A DNA stretch of 64,000 nucleotides from Conus ventricosus (Eukaryota > Mollusca > Gastropoda > Neogastropoda > Conidae). Below are positions 23,001 through 36,626 of this stretch, in pieces. The stretch is from NCBI GenBank assembly GCA_018398815.1, contig CM031616.1:24809971-24873970 (forward strand), read 5' to 3'. Each line of letters opens with the position of its first letter. Position 1 is the stretch's first letter. Both the position numbers and the translations under genes were made by a program. The notes below the pieces were generated by a model. The model saw nothing but the letters and a program-made list of their open reading frames with translations. It ran no database searches and had not been told where the DNA came from.

Positions 23001-26000
23001 TCATGTCACAGCTTTAGTGCTGGCAGTCTACAAGTAGCCACCAGTATTAGAATTTCATGAAGTAACTCGCTAGAGGATTCATTTCACTGCTGAGTCGCTT
23101 TGATGGCCTAAAGTGGTGCCTGCTTTGATGTTGTGGCAGCCTATGAAACTCCCTACTGATGGTGAGAATAGTAGCTAAGTTGCAGAACTAGTGTGAGTGA
23201 GCACCCCTTCTGGAAGGTGCCAGCCACCTTCATTGACTCAACAACAGTTCCATGAACTTGCCAGCTCTTAAGGATCATTACTCGAACTCACTACATGAGA
23301 AGGGCACATGAAGGGCAACAAAAATAAATATATATTCATGGCAGATGAAGAAGATAGTGTTGTGGAATTCCATTTTATTTGGAGATTCCATCGGAATTCT
23401 ATTTTGTTTGGAGACTATATGATGTGTTTGTAGTTTAAGCTTCCACAGGCTGTACATATCCAGGCATAAACTAGACCCAAGAGATGCAAACACCTGCAAT
23501 ATAAGTTAGGCAAGTGGGGCTACTACATTCTCAGGCATTAACCCTTAAATGGATGAAACTTAACCGTGTGGTTCAGTTTCCCATTTTAGCCCATACTACA
23601 CTCAAAACACTGGGATGGACTCATCCAGGACCCCGTATTCCACAAATGTATTGTTTTGATTGGACACAAATGAGCTCATAATTGATCATATTCCATTGCA
23701 TTAGCACCTTTGCCCATCACCTGACGTACACACTTAGACAGTCACTGATATTGACCATTGACTTTTTTTCAGGCAGAAGAGGCTTGCGATAAAGTTTTGC
23801 AGATGGATGCAAACAACGTCAAGGCCTTCTTTCGCCGGGGACAGGTAATTGTACAGCTGGCTTCTCATTGTTTTTTTTTTGTGTATGTGTGTGTCCTTGA
23901 GTCAGCTGTAGTTTACAGAAAATGCAGAACTTCTTTCTTTTTAATTGTATGTGTCTTCTGCAGAGGTGTTTTGTCTGACCTTGCAATTTATGCTTGCTTT
24001 TTGGAAATGATGTGTGGTACTTTGGCCAGATGCATGCCATTGAGCATGCATCCATCAGTCCTTGTCAGACCATTGGGACAAGTCACTGTGAGTTTTTAAT
24101 GCAGTTGGAGGTCCCAGCTACAAAATGGGTAGTTGTTTTGAATGGAAACGCTGTGCATCATCTGTTTCAGTTTGTTACTTTTGTTCTAAGGCCCTCCAAG
24201 GACACTTTAGATCTACTGCAACTCAATGACCAGCCCAGTATGTCCATGCCAACCCTTATGAAACCTCCACTTGTCACTGAATAATTGTATACAAGCAATA
24301 TTTCAGTGAAAAAAAGAAATTCAGATTTTGCGCTGAACACTGAATTTGAGAAGTTACTGTTGTGAATTGATTTTTGTTGTTGTTGAAAATAGTAAGACTT
24401 TAAATGATATAAACATGCCATCTTGCTTCCATGTAAGCAGCAAGAAGGAAGTGAGACATAACTTTCAACCCCAACTGGCTGTTACGCCCCCTGGTGTGAA
24501 TTCTTGTGCAACAGATGCAGTGAAGCAAATTATGTCCCTTGGTGACAGATGATTATTTGATTTGATTTTTTTTTTTTTTTTTTTTTTTTTGTGTGTGTTT
24601 CAACCTCTTTAATCATCTTCTGGCAAGAGAAAAACATTCAGGACAATGAAGATGAAGAATGAGCAATCACGTATCTTCTCATATTGAGTGCAAGATGGAC
24701 GTTGAAGAATGAGCAATCGCTTATCTTCTCAAATTGAGAGTAAGATGGACGTTGAAGAATGAGCAGTTGCTTATCTTCTCAAATTGGGCGCAAGATGGAC
24801 ATTGAAGAACGTCCATCTTGAGCCGAATTTTTTTTTTTTTTTTTTTTCCTTTTTTTTCCACCTTCTATGAAGGTTCTTTTCTTTGAAGAAAAAAGCAAGT
24901 TACATCATTATGATTCACATTCACTCAAAAGAACAACTGTCATATTTCTGTACATACAAACACATGCACAAAAAACAAACAATACAACCAGAACTACATC
25001 ACATGCATGAAACAAAAGTGTTGTTAGGAGAAGTAAGACCAAAAGGTAGAGGAAGAGAAAAGAAGCGAGAGAGAGGAAAGAGAGGGAAAGCGAACAACAG
25101 AGGGGGAAAAAGAAAAGGGATGCTGCCCAAACAGAGTAACCAAAACATAACAGTCAAACAGAGGAAAGAGAGGGAAAGTGAACAACAGAGGGGGAAAAGA
25201 AAAGGGATGCTGCCCAAACAGAGTAACCAAAACATAAGTCAAACAGAGGAAGTTAAGCAATAAGTCGGCACCACAATGAGTGAATAAACAAGTGGATAGC
25301 CTTAAGTTCTTTTGGATGGTATAGTGTTAACTATGTTATTAATCACAGACTATAACCTCATTTAACCAAGTCCTGATGAAGCCTCATTTAACCAAGTCCT
25401 GATAAGGAAGCCAATCCATCAAAAAAGTGTCTAATTTATTAGTCACAACACTCAGATACCTTTCTGTTCTGAATTTATCTTTGAGTATATTAATAAAGAT
25501 ATTGACAATTGGTGCTACTTTCTTCCATTATTTACATTTGTAGATGTATTGCTTTGCCAAAAGTATTATCAAGTTAAGAACTCTGTCAGTTATAGTGTTT
25601 TCCTCAACCCCAAATATTACAAGAACCTCTGTAAATTGAAAATTCACACAATGAACACAGTTTTGAGATAAGCATCTTTGCAAATCTTGCCAAAAAGTGG
25701 TGGTCATTGGGCAATACCATAACAAGTGACAAATTGTTTCAGTTTCTGTTTCACATAAGGAACAGAGTGGTGAGTTTACTACATTTCTTAGGTGTAGGTA
25801 TCTGTTAGTTGGTAGAATTCTATGCAAAATACGGAGCTGTAACCATCTCAGTTGAACATCAGGTCAAGTTGAAATAGCAGTACGAAAAATTGTATTCCAC
25901 TTAAGGTTGTCATAATGCATATTCTACTTTCTCACTCCAGCAACAGTGTTATTATTTACATTGAACCAAGACTGAACGTAATGGTTGCCTTTGTGGATAA

Positions 26001-27014
26001 GTTGCCAGGCTTCATTTTTCTGCAGTTTATATCTTGCAGTAGGTGTTAAATTCATCTTATTTTGAAAACTTTTATTGCCTGAATAACCCCTCTGAATGTA
26101 ACAAAGTCTGTTACTATTCCATCATATTTTCTCAAAAATGCCTCATGACTTAACCCCTTGGCTGCCCCGCCACGGATTTTTCCGTGACGCTTCCGTGTGC
26201 AAAAATCTGCCGTACTCACGGAAAAAACCGTCATCGTAGGAATTTTCCTATCTTTATCTTTAGTTTGGGGTTTCCCAATTCACACCAATAAGAAAGTCCG
26301 ATATGTCTGCAATGAATATTCATAAGTGAAAGAATCCAACGAGGCAGACAAGTGGTTAGTTTGGGCTGTTACCGATACCACCCCCTGCAGATTTTCACAC
26401 AAGTTCAACATGGCACGAAGAAGAACCACGAGTAGGACCAAGTGGTGTCAAAAGAAAGCGTGCACCAAAAAGACTACAGCGAGTTTGTTACCACTGATGT
26501 TGAGGAAGTTCTTCAACTGATTGAGGACAAAGAATTTGTTGCCTATGATGACTCCAGTGTGTTAGAAGACCCGCTGGATGAGGATGAAGGTGACGAATCA
26601 GCTGTTCAGAGGAGTGGGGGTGATGTTGACTTCAACATTGCCAGAAAAGCTCGTGAGAACATGAACAGAGAGAGCAGATAGCTCGAGGCAGAGTATGACG
26701 ACGTCACTGACCCAGATTTTGAAGTGGGCGAAGGCCAGTCAAGTGATCACAGCTGAGAAGAGGAGGGTAGTACTGTGAGTGAAGCAGAGGCGTCGTCTGC
26801 TACAGCTGACACACACACAGGGTCAGCCTGCACGTGGCCACGCCAGCACGCGTGAACAAAGGCAGCCGGCGTTGGAAGGGGAACAGGTACGACTCCTAGT
26901 TACTGTCTTGTGCGAGTGTGCTGATGAATGGGTTTTGATCACATGGCATTTATCAGAAGACTTTACATGGTGGGCGTGGTGTGGGCGTGGCACTTTGTCC
27001 GAGTGTTTGATTTC

Positions 27015-27096
<82 letters not shown>

Positions 27097-27166
27097 AATC
27101 AAATGGTTTTTGAGTAGATACTTGAAACAAGACTGAGTGAGAAGTAGTAATGGTGCATGTGCTATT

Positions 27167-27200
<34 letters not shown>

Positions 27201-27233
27201 TGTGTGTGTGTATGTGTGTATATGTGTGTGTGC

Positions 27234-27266
<33 letters not shown>

Positions 27267-30200
27267 TGTGTGTACATGACTTTTATTTTATGTCAACAGG
27301 TGTTGGCAGAGGACGGGGGACCAGAGGTAGAGGACGGGGAGCTGCTGCACAGAGGGGGAGAGGGAAAGGTGGTGTGTTGGCCCAGCCCCTTGTGCCACCT
27401 AACAACACCCAGCCAGACAAGAAACACACACAGCAAGTTGGATTTCCTGAAGTTCCAGCTGCAAGTCATCAGCGACCTCCTGTATGGCGACAATCCAGCA
27501 CCACAAGCAGCTCTACCCCGTTCGGAAGAAATTGCATGCCTGATGGAGAGGCACTTCCCCACTACCTTAGAAAAGACTGTGGGGAAGCATTCACAAGGCA
27601 GAAGGTGCAAGGTGTGCAGCAAGAGGGGCATCCAAAAGGAAACAAACTATGTGTGTGGACAGTGTCCTTCAACACCATCTCCAGGAGTACCCCACAAAGA
27701 AAAACTATTAGTCACTGTCTCCTGTCCTGTACAAATAATTATGTAATATATGTGTGATTTTATCATCTTTGTGTTTGTGTTGTGTGGTCATAATACTGGT
27801 GGATAAAAGAAGAAGAAAAACAACAGTGACACATAAATTTCTTTCTGAACCTCCTAACAACCTGGATGTAGCTGTGGACAGGTATCTGGTCAATTTGAAA
27901 ACTTTGGATTTATATTCTTCACATACGGTAAGGAAATACATTTTTCCTTATGATTGTTTTGTTTTCTAACAATAATTCACTGTTTTGTTTCACACTAATA
28001 TGATAGTATTTTAGAATTGAGTGAAAAACACATAAACCTATTTCATTGGACATAAACCTTTTGCAGTGGTCTTGAATGTGACTGCAATTGTTATCAAAAG
28101 AAAGAGTGTTCAATTTCCTTTCAGAAAAGTATAGGTTTCATATGCTTTTGTTCAATCGTTTTCGAGCCAGAATTTTTTTTTGAATTATTACCCTTCGCGA
28201 CTAAAAACGGCTTGGCAAACTGTTGTTTCAGAGCTTTAAAAGGGTGCAGCAGGCAAGGGGTTAAAAAATTGCCCGCATCATCTAGTAAATCACTGACCAC
28301 ATAGATACCTCTATTGAACCATGTTTTCAAAGAAATGACATGTCTACCTTTAAGAATATTCACATTATGAAATATGAATTCTGCATTGAAAGCATCAATG
28401 CTATTAGGTAGAAGTTTTACACATAATCGTCTATAATGTTTCAAAACATCTGACCAAAATGGGTTTTTTAACCCACGCAAAAGTATATTCACATATTCGT
28501 AGCCCAAATTCTCCAGATTTACAAACTTTGGGTGCAAATCCAGGACAAATTTTTGCATGTAAGAATCATTATCAAAAACTCTTCTTAACCAACTAATTTT
28601 CATGGTACTCAAAAAGGAAAAAACATTCAACATTTTCAAACCACCCTCCTTGTAATTCTTGCAAACATTTTTCTTACTGATTTTACTTGGCTTTTCATCC
28701 CATAAAAAAGCAAAAAATAATGCGTCAAGTTGGTGTAAAAAATCATCTCCTGGATCAGGTAGGTTGAGAAATAAATACACCAGTTTTGACATAGCTAGAG
28801 TTTTTATAACTGTTATTTTTCCAATGGAGTTAAATGTCTTTTTGACCATTTTTTAAACAAACTTGTTACTTTCTGTATTTTATTATCATAATTAAGTTCT
28901 ACAATTTGTTCTACATCAACAGAAAAATGAATTCCTAGAACTTTAAAGATGCCAGGATTCCAGCAAAAATTTTGATCTCTGAGGTATCTTCTTTCTGAAT
29001 GTTTCTGGCTGCCAATCCAGATTAATTGAGTCTTTTCTTTGTTGATTTTTAGCCCAGAGATATTAGCAAATATATCTAGTGTCTTTATGGCTTCTTTTAA
29101 AGAGTCTTCACTTCCATCAAGAAATAGGGAAGTATCATCAGCAAACTGTGAGAGAAGTGCATATATTTCATTGATTTTAATATCTTTTATTCTGTTATTT
29201 TTCCTGATCATTATAGACAAAATTTCTGCACAGATTAGGTATAAATATGGTGAAAGTGGGTCTCCTTGATGAGCACCTCTACAAATTTGAAACCAGTCTG
29301 AATAGTGGCCATTTACTGACACGCATGTATTGATATTGTTATAAAAGGTTTCGATCCACCTCTTTATATCTTGACCAAAATTGAATGCCTCTAATGCTTT
29401 GTTCAAGAATTTCCAGGAAACACTGTCAAAGGCCTTCTCAAAGTCAATTAGAAGCAGAAGGCCAGGGATGTTTTCATTATGTGTATGTAACAAAGTATCA
29501 TAAACAATTCTAATATTTTCTCCTATGTAACGCCCTTTCATGAAGCCTCTCTGATCAGAGTGAATAATCTTTGGCAACACTTCTTTGATTCTGGTGGCAA
29601 TACAGGTAGATGCTATTTTGTATGATGTGTTTAGTAGAGATATAGGTCGCCAATTTTTCAACAACTGTTTTGGTTTATCTTCTTTTGGAATGCAGGTGAT
29701 TATTCCTTGTCTCTGTGTAATTGACATCTGACCAATTGAAAATCCATTATTAATAGACCGAACCAAAAAATGACCAATGTCTTTAAAGAAAAACTTGAAG
29801 AATTCTGTTGTATAGCCATCAGAACCAGGACTTCTATTATTTTTCATTTTTCTGAGTGCATCATAAACCTCACCATGTGTGACAGTTCCTTCCAACATTT
29901 CACATTCATCATCATTCAGCATGGGAGCATCATGTATTAGTGTAGACAGATCAACATCAGCAGTTTCCCTCTCACTGTACAGGTTTTCATAAAAAGTTTG
30001 AGTTTCTTTCAAAATTTCCTTTTGCTCAAAAATTATTTCACCATTATCTTTCTCCAAAGAGTGCATAGCTCTTTCGACATATTGACGGTTTTCTAAATTA
30101 CAGAAGTATTTACTAGGTTTCTCTCCATTTTGAATCCACTGGACTCTAGACCTCACAAGCATACCTTCTAATTTTTTATTTCGTAGCTCTTGTAGTCTGT

Positions 30201-33200
30201 TTCTTTTCTCCTCAAGCTCACCTAGTCTTATTTCATCTATTATTTCTTCTAATTTTCTTATTTCTTCTAACAGAGTCTCCTCCAATTTGCTCTCTTCTTT
30301 CTTCTTCTATACCGAGTAAGAAATTGTCTTTCCACGGGTTTCAAGAAGCAGCATTTCAAAAAATAGTTGGTCATTTATTGTAAGAGCAATACACTCATTG
30401 GGTACCTTGTCTGTATTATCAAGGTTGTGCACTGGTACAGCATACTGTTTTTTCAATTCTGTGATAGTTTGCTTAACAAGTTCTATGTAATTAGTATCTT
30501 TTAATAGAGAGTTGTTAAATTTCCAGTACCTTTTGCCTTGTTTGTTTTCTTTGTTGAAGTGTAGGGAAACCGCCGAGTGATCTGAACGATAACTAGGTAG
30601 TACATCAATACCATTCACATCAATCATCAAATTTCTAGATACCAGAAAAAAGTCTAACCGGCTTTGTTTGGAAGAGTTGATTTGATTTTTAAAATTTATA
30701 TCCTAATATTAAAGTAAAACTAAAAGCATATTTGTTGTACATCAACGGAAAGGGTAAAACATGGATGTTTGACTTGGTAGACTTCATAGTGCCTTTTAGC
30801 TAATTTAAAAAGCCCTGCTAAGATGTGTTAAAACAAAAAACAAAACAAAAAAACATAGGATTTCGATTGCCCAACATGAACAGTTCTAAAATTTCTTTTG
30901 TGTTAAAGGTCTACTTTAGAGATTTTCGATAATTTGATGAAAACAGGTCTACATGTCATATAACTACAGTATGGTATTCATTTCTCAAAAAAAATCGCCG
31001 GAAGAATTTAATTGATAAAAAACGACTTTTGCACACCTGTTCAAACCCCGCGCGGTAGACCGAAAACCGTGACGTCACTTGATGGACTGGCGGTCAGCCG
31101 CGACCTACACAACAAGCCAACGCCAAGTGAAATCAACACGAGTTGCGATCCCCCACAGCCTAAAAAGTCACGAGGGGGTGGCAGATATTGTGCTGTAGGC
31201 GAGTGCAGCAGCTCAGCAGGAGACGGATATTCTTTGCACACGTTTCCATCTGATCAAGATACTCGAAAGAAGTGGATTCGGTTCGTGCAACCATGCCGGG
31301 CCACAAAGTTCTCTTTCCCACGTCAGTTCCAGCTGGACCACGGAAACGAGCTATTCCGACAATTGCCGAGCCCGTTCGAGTGGATCAAAAACTTCGTCTG
31401 CATTGTGCGCGTATACTTTGAAGGCGGAGTGGTAAGCTCGTACAGATGAGTACGATAGTCGCACATTTATTCTGTTCTTACCTATGGACAGATCACACTT
31501 GTTAATTTGAATGAACACGTTAAGGCTTGAGGAAGGAGAATCTCCGCTCGCCGTCCACGCGTGATCGCATCTAGAAGTAAGTCGGTAGCCTCCCTCGAGA
31601 CTTCGGTAAAGTCCGTACGCCTTCGGAATGATGTGTTCGGGCGTCCAGCTGGAACTGAATAGCTCGTTTCCGTTGTCCAGCTGGAACTGACGTGGTAAAA
31701 AGAACTTGGCGTTCAAACTGATAAGGTAAAGGCCTTGCAGGAACATCCCCAGAGTCACACTGGCTGTCGCAATCATAGTCACTGCTTTTACATGATAAAT
31801 TAAATACCGATCGAGATGTGCAAGAACCATCAGAATCGCTTTCTGTCGCCGTTGGCTTATTGTGTAGGTCGCGGCTGACGGCCAGTCCATGTGACGTCAC
31901 ATTCAAGAGTAGTTAAGCCATGCCAAGATTTAGTTGATTACCTCCCGTTTTCTTGATTACAGGTGAAAATGCCCACTTTCGCGGATCGATTTCGTGTGAT
32001 CGGGAGCGAATCGGATTTTTATTTTACCAATTTATCAAACATTTCATATTTCGGCATAAGCTGACCAATTATCGAAAACCTCTAAAGTAGACCTTTAAGG
32101 TGGACCATGGCATGAATTCTTGGCTGAAAATAATTTTTTTAAACGTATTTTGGGATTATGGTTTTATTTGGTCAAGAAATGACTCATCTTTGAATCACTC
32201 ATTTTGCTCATTTTCACCAATTTCATTACAAACATTTTCTGCAGTGAGTGTTTGTGTGATTTGATTTTGAATCTGACAAAAAAACAAAAACAAAAAACAA
32301 CAACCCAAAATTGCATTAATTTGACCGCACGAAGCTCATGTTTAGTTCTCAGAACTCCCAGTCATTTGGTATAGGTGGAAAGGTCATTCACTGGGCTACT
32401 TTTTTACCTCCATTTCCAGTGGAAATTTCCACTCGAACAAAGCCAAAGGAACCCTCTACTTCTGCATGACCAAATATCTAATTTTAATAACAAAATTGTG
32501 TGACACACTAGCAAGTTTAGTATCAAAATTAGAAGTCACTGCGTACGACCTGCGAAGCGATGTGGGTCGACTTTTTTAGTGTATGGGCAACTGGTTTTCA
32601 ACATAGCACACTCTCACATCGTTCAACCATGCAACAAAAAAGAAAGATTTAAACAAGCAGATAAAATAAGAAATGAACTTTATTTTGACATGATTTTTAT
32701 TTGGAATGTTGGATGATCAGTGGAAGAAAAAGCGAGAGAAAGAAAGCCCAATTTGGGCTGAGGAGTTGCATGTCAACAGCAAACAGGCAAGCTTGGTAGT
32801 TCCTACTTCATCTGCATGTCAGTCCTGTTCAACCTTTTCAAAACAAAGCAGAAAGCAGTGACTACAGCAATGTCCAAACAGTACTTTTAAAAGAGTTTTC
32901 AAGAAAGTTCTAAGCTCCCATAGCATATTTGCCTTAGGAGCAGTGAACTGTCTGAGGTTTACTGTGGCTAGGGCAAGGTATGATGGAAGGCAGTACCATC
33001 CCTCTTCTCCCGCCACAGCTTTTAACCTTTCCTGACCTGAATCGTGTAGCCCTGATGTGGCCCTTTGCGGTCGGCTGGGCTATAAGCAACATTATCTTAT
33101 CTTACCTGAATCGTGTACCCATTTACTGCTGTGTAGACGGAGAGGGAATACAAGCAAGAGAGAGATCTAACCCAACAAGAAATTCCATCTCACGACTGCC

Positions 33201-35565
33201 AGCTCTGCAGGCAAACGCTCTTAAGTATTTGACTAAAGGCCCCTGTCAAAGGAGTTAGGACATTGTAAAAAGAAGGGCATGATGAACAATAATGGCTTTT
33301 TGTGTGTCAATGTAAATCTGCTTTTATGTTTTGTGTGCGTGTGTGTGTGTGTGTTTGCACCTGTTCTGATGAATTTTTGTGGGGAAAATTAGAAATATTG
33401 TGTAAACACACTTTCTATTTATTGCACAAAGTAACAAAAAGTGAAAATGAAACTCAGAACTCGGGTTTAAGACAGCCTCAGACCAGCTGGCTGTGAATGC
33501 AGTTTCACAGTATTACCTTTTTATTGTGCTGTGAAGTGATTAGTGAAATTTATCAAGTTTGTCCTTGTATCTGTGTTTCTCTCCATCTGAGTTTTAGTCT
33601 TCAAAATCTCCCCCCCCCCCCCCCCCCCACCACCACCCCCCACCCCCCAACTCTGTCTCTCTCTCTCAGTGACTTTTTTTCTGTGTTAATCAGATGATTT
33701 GATAGTCTCATTCATTCACATGAAAACATGTCAGTATTTTTATCCTAAATTTATTTGTGACCTTAAACATTCTGTGATGAAGCAGCTAAAATAAAAATAA
33801 TGTCGAAAGTGAAATGTTTTATATTTTTTGTTTCATTTATAGCAGCTGTCAGTTTTAACATTTCAAGTACACATGTCATCATACTTGTATAGGAATTCAC
33901 ACATTAGATCAGAAACCAGGTCACTGTTTTTAAATCATAATTGTGCATTGATGTGAATGTTACAGTGATATGAATAAACAGATGCTGAAGTTTATTTTTG
34001 TTATACTTGATTCCAGTCCAGATTGGAGCGCTGTGAATACGCGATGGCCACAGAAGACTTTGGCCAAGTTCTAGAGCTGGAACCTGACAACAAGGCAGCC
34101 AAAAACCAGATAATCATGTGCCGTCAGAAGGAAAAAGCTGCCTATGCCAAAGAGAAAGCACTCTACACAAACATGTTCAAAAAGATGGCTGAAAAGGTGA
34201 ACTGTCTGATTTTGAGGTGTCTTTTGTTTGTTTTTCTTTTTCTTTTTTGTTGTTGTGGTGATATATAAAAGAGAGACTGCTGAGCAGATTTGCACCAGCT
34301 GCCATAGTGCAGTGGTTAGCATCGCAGATTCCTAGCTGGGAGATTGTGGGTTCGATTCCCATTAGAGCCATTTATATATGCAGTATTTTTGGGCCTGTGA
34401 CTGGCTTCTGAGCAGAGTTGAGCTTGCTCTGGGCGCAGCTGGGAAGACTGGAAGCACACAGTCTAGTTTCATCTACTTAACGGATGTGCCTCTGAGAGTG
34501 TTTTTCAAATTTCTTGCCAAAAGAGCAGATGTCTGTATCTCTCGGGCTGGTTGACACCAGGATATATCATGAAAGTAGATGTAGAGAACAACCTTTCATG
34601 TGGTCTCAGGATTCAGTGGAGTTGGTGTGGAGGGAAGGGTGTCTTAGCTCGTGCTTTTTTTTTTTTTTTTTTTTGTGCTTCGTTCAGCCGTGAAAAGGGA
34701 ATGCACTCAGCGGGCAAGTGTTTATTCAAAGCAAGGCTGGCCTCATACTGATTAGCGTTTGGTAAGGTATGCATTTTAGGCCTGACTTGATTCAAAATTT
34801 CCTTGCCACCTACTGCTTACATCAGGGCCTGGTCATGTTCATTGTTTGCTGCATTTGATGCCTTCATTTTGGATAGGTCTGCTTATATCAGCTTTGTTAA
34901 GTTCTGATTTATCAGAAGATACAAAGACATGTTTATGGCATAGAAGTAGGTAGGTCCAGCCTAACAGTAGCCACGGCTAACAGGCAGCAGAACAGGAGAA
35001 AACTGCCAATTTCAACTTGTGCATACTCCTCAACTACTCAACACTGTCAAATAAAAAATATCTCCACATCTAAAATGAACCTCTAACATGAAGTCTGTGT
35101 GTTTTTTTATGGTATGAAAGAAGTGTGCTTTTATTGTGAACGATCTAAACACACAAACCAAACACCGCGTCGGCGACCTTGTGCAACGATTCACGCCGGG
35201 GCTATCCGTGACCCGCAAACAACAACATTCGGAAAAGTGTTCGGAAACTTGACAAACTATATGCACAGCGACGATGTTGGTACCATATGAAACAGAAAAG
35301 CCTGCAGAATCGATGGTATAAACTTCGTCATAGTTCCTTTTTATTAAGTGCCGTAAATTTTGTGCCGAAAGACTAGCATAAACTTCAGAAGCATGGCAAT
35401 ATCGGTAATTCTGAACGAAACATGTTAAAGGACCACTCGTTTTGTAGAAAAATCAATGCTCTTTTCGTTCGTGTATATAAGGATGCACAGGCTGCTGTGT
35501 GTATAAGTTCCGGCCAGGATAAAGAGAGAACCCCTTAGTCCAATCGGCATTCAGCATTCCGACAA

Positions 35566-35598
<33 letters not shown>

Positions 35599-36282
35599 AC
35601 GAAGCTGACACGATGTTCGAGTCGAGTGGCGAGTTGAAACCGATGGATCTCAACAGTCTTGAGCGTGATCTTGGTAAGTATGCGAACGATTCGTTTGTTT
35701 AAGCTCTTGCCCTGTTATTTAAAAGGAATTCGTGTTTCTTAACTCTGGAAATTATTTTAGAAGTGATTTTTTTTTCATCGGACAACGGGAGACATGTGCT
35801 CGGTCGAGTGGTGTTTGTTAGCTCTCGGTGATCAACCTTTTAGTTTTAAAACAATTTCATAGAATAACTTTACCCCAGTCTCGTTCAGATTTCATTTTAG
35901 AAGGTTTATGATTTTTGTCTAGAATGAAAATTACGAATAAAGATTAAAATTTGGCAACTGTAACTTCGACAGGGACAATAACTCGGGTTTCAGACCTCAA
36001 TGAAAATTGAAAGTAGCAGATGTATTGATTTAATTTGCACTAATTGCAGTGCTGTTGTACCAAAATGAATCAATGAATTAATAAAATCAATAAATTGATA
36101 AATAAATGAGATAAAAGGAAAATTTAAAAAAAAACTAAAAAGTAAATCAAAAATAGACTCATTAACTAATTAAGAGAATGTTAGCTTGAAGCTGCAGTAT
36201 GATTGTGGCTATGAACTAAAAGATAGGACCAAGAAAATCTGAATTTGGAATCTTGGAGCATGTATTATAAAGTGACTAGCTG

Positions 36283-36352
<70 letters not shown>

Positions 36353-36565
36353 CTGATAGCATTCACTTAAAAGTCTTGTTGAAAATCGAGGCAATGTGTG
36401 TTTTACTGTTGAATCATATATCCATAAATTATAGAACTTGGTATAAAAAACATGTTCTTCAAAATTATCATGCACTTTCATTCACAGTCTCTGAATTCAA
36501 ACATTCCATTTTCATCATTGATAGATCAAAACAAATGTCCAGTTATTAACTGTGCTCAATTTAAA

Positions 36566-36626
<61 letters not shown>

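Larger units (their letters stand above)
26150..28264 (+). mobile_element. piggyBac remnant with TTAA target duplication
   Basis: TTAA at 26150-26153 and 28261-28264 flanks inverted ends CCCCTTGGCTGC (26154-) and GCAGGCAAGGGG (-28260). The LINE frame continues cleanly from one side to the other. The interior keeps a piece of the transposase N-terminus and the C-terminal cysteine-rich domain. The catalytic core is gone and the gap is filled by (TG)n and (GA)n repeats. Confidence 0.9.
24557..30690 (-). mobile_element. 5'-truncated Tx1/L1-like LINE with 14-bp target duplication, split by piggyBac
   Basis: The minus-strand LINE runs from 30676 to its poly(A) tail (T run on the + strand, 24571-24590). 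TTGATTTGATTTTT flanks it at 24557-24570 and 30677-30690, the mark of target-primed reverse transcription. The endonuclease is mostly missing, so the copy is truncated at the 5' end. The ORF2-like region lies at 30630-28265 and continues, beyond the piggyBac insertion, at 26149-25528. The long 3' UTR contains two tandem-repeat arrays. The copy fills much of FKBP intron 7, antisense to the gene. Confidence 0.85.

Noticed and set aside
23758..24099. Extended frame after FKBP exon 7 as a retained-intron form
   Set aside because: The GTAATT donor at 23845 is in phase with exon 8 and aligns without gap to FKBP52; the extension has no homology.
26779..27757. Valine/cysteine- and histidine/threonine-rich proteins
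   Set aside because: Translations of (TG)n and (GA)n repeats inside the piggyBac remnant; only 27430-27690 has a real domain.
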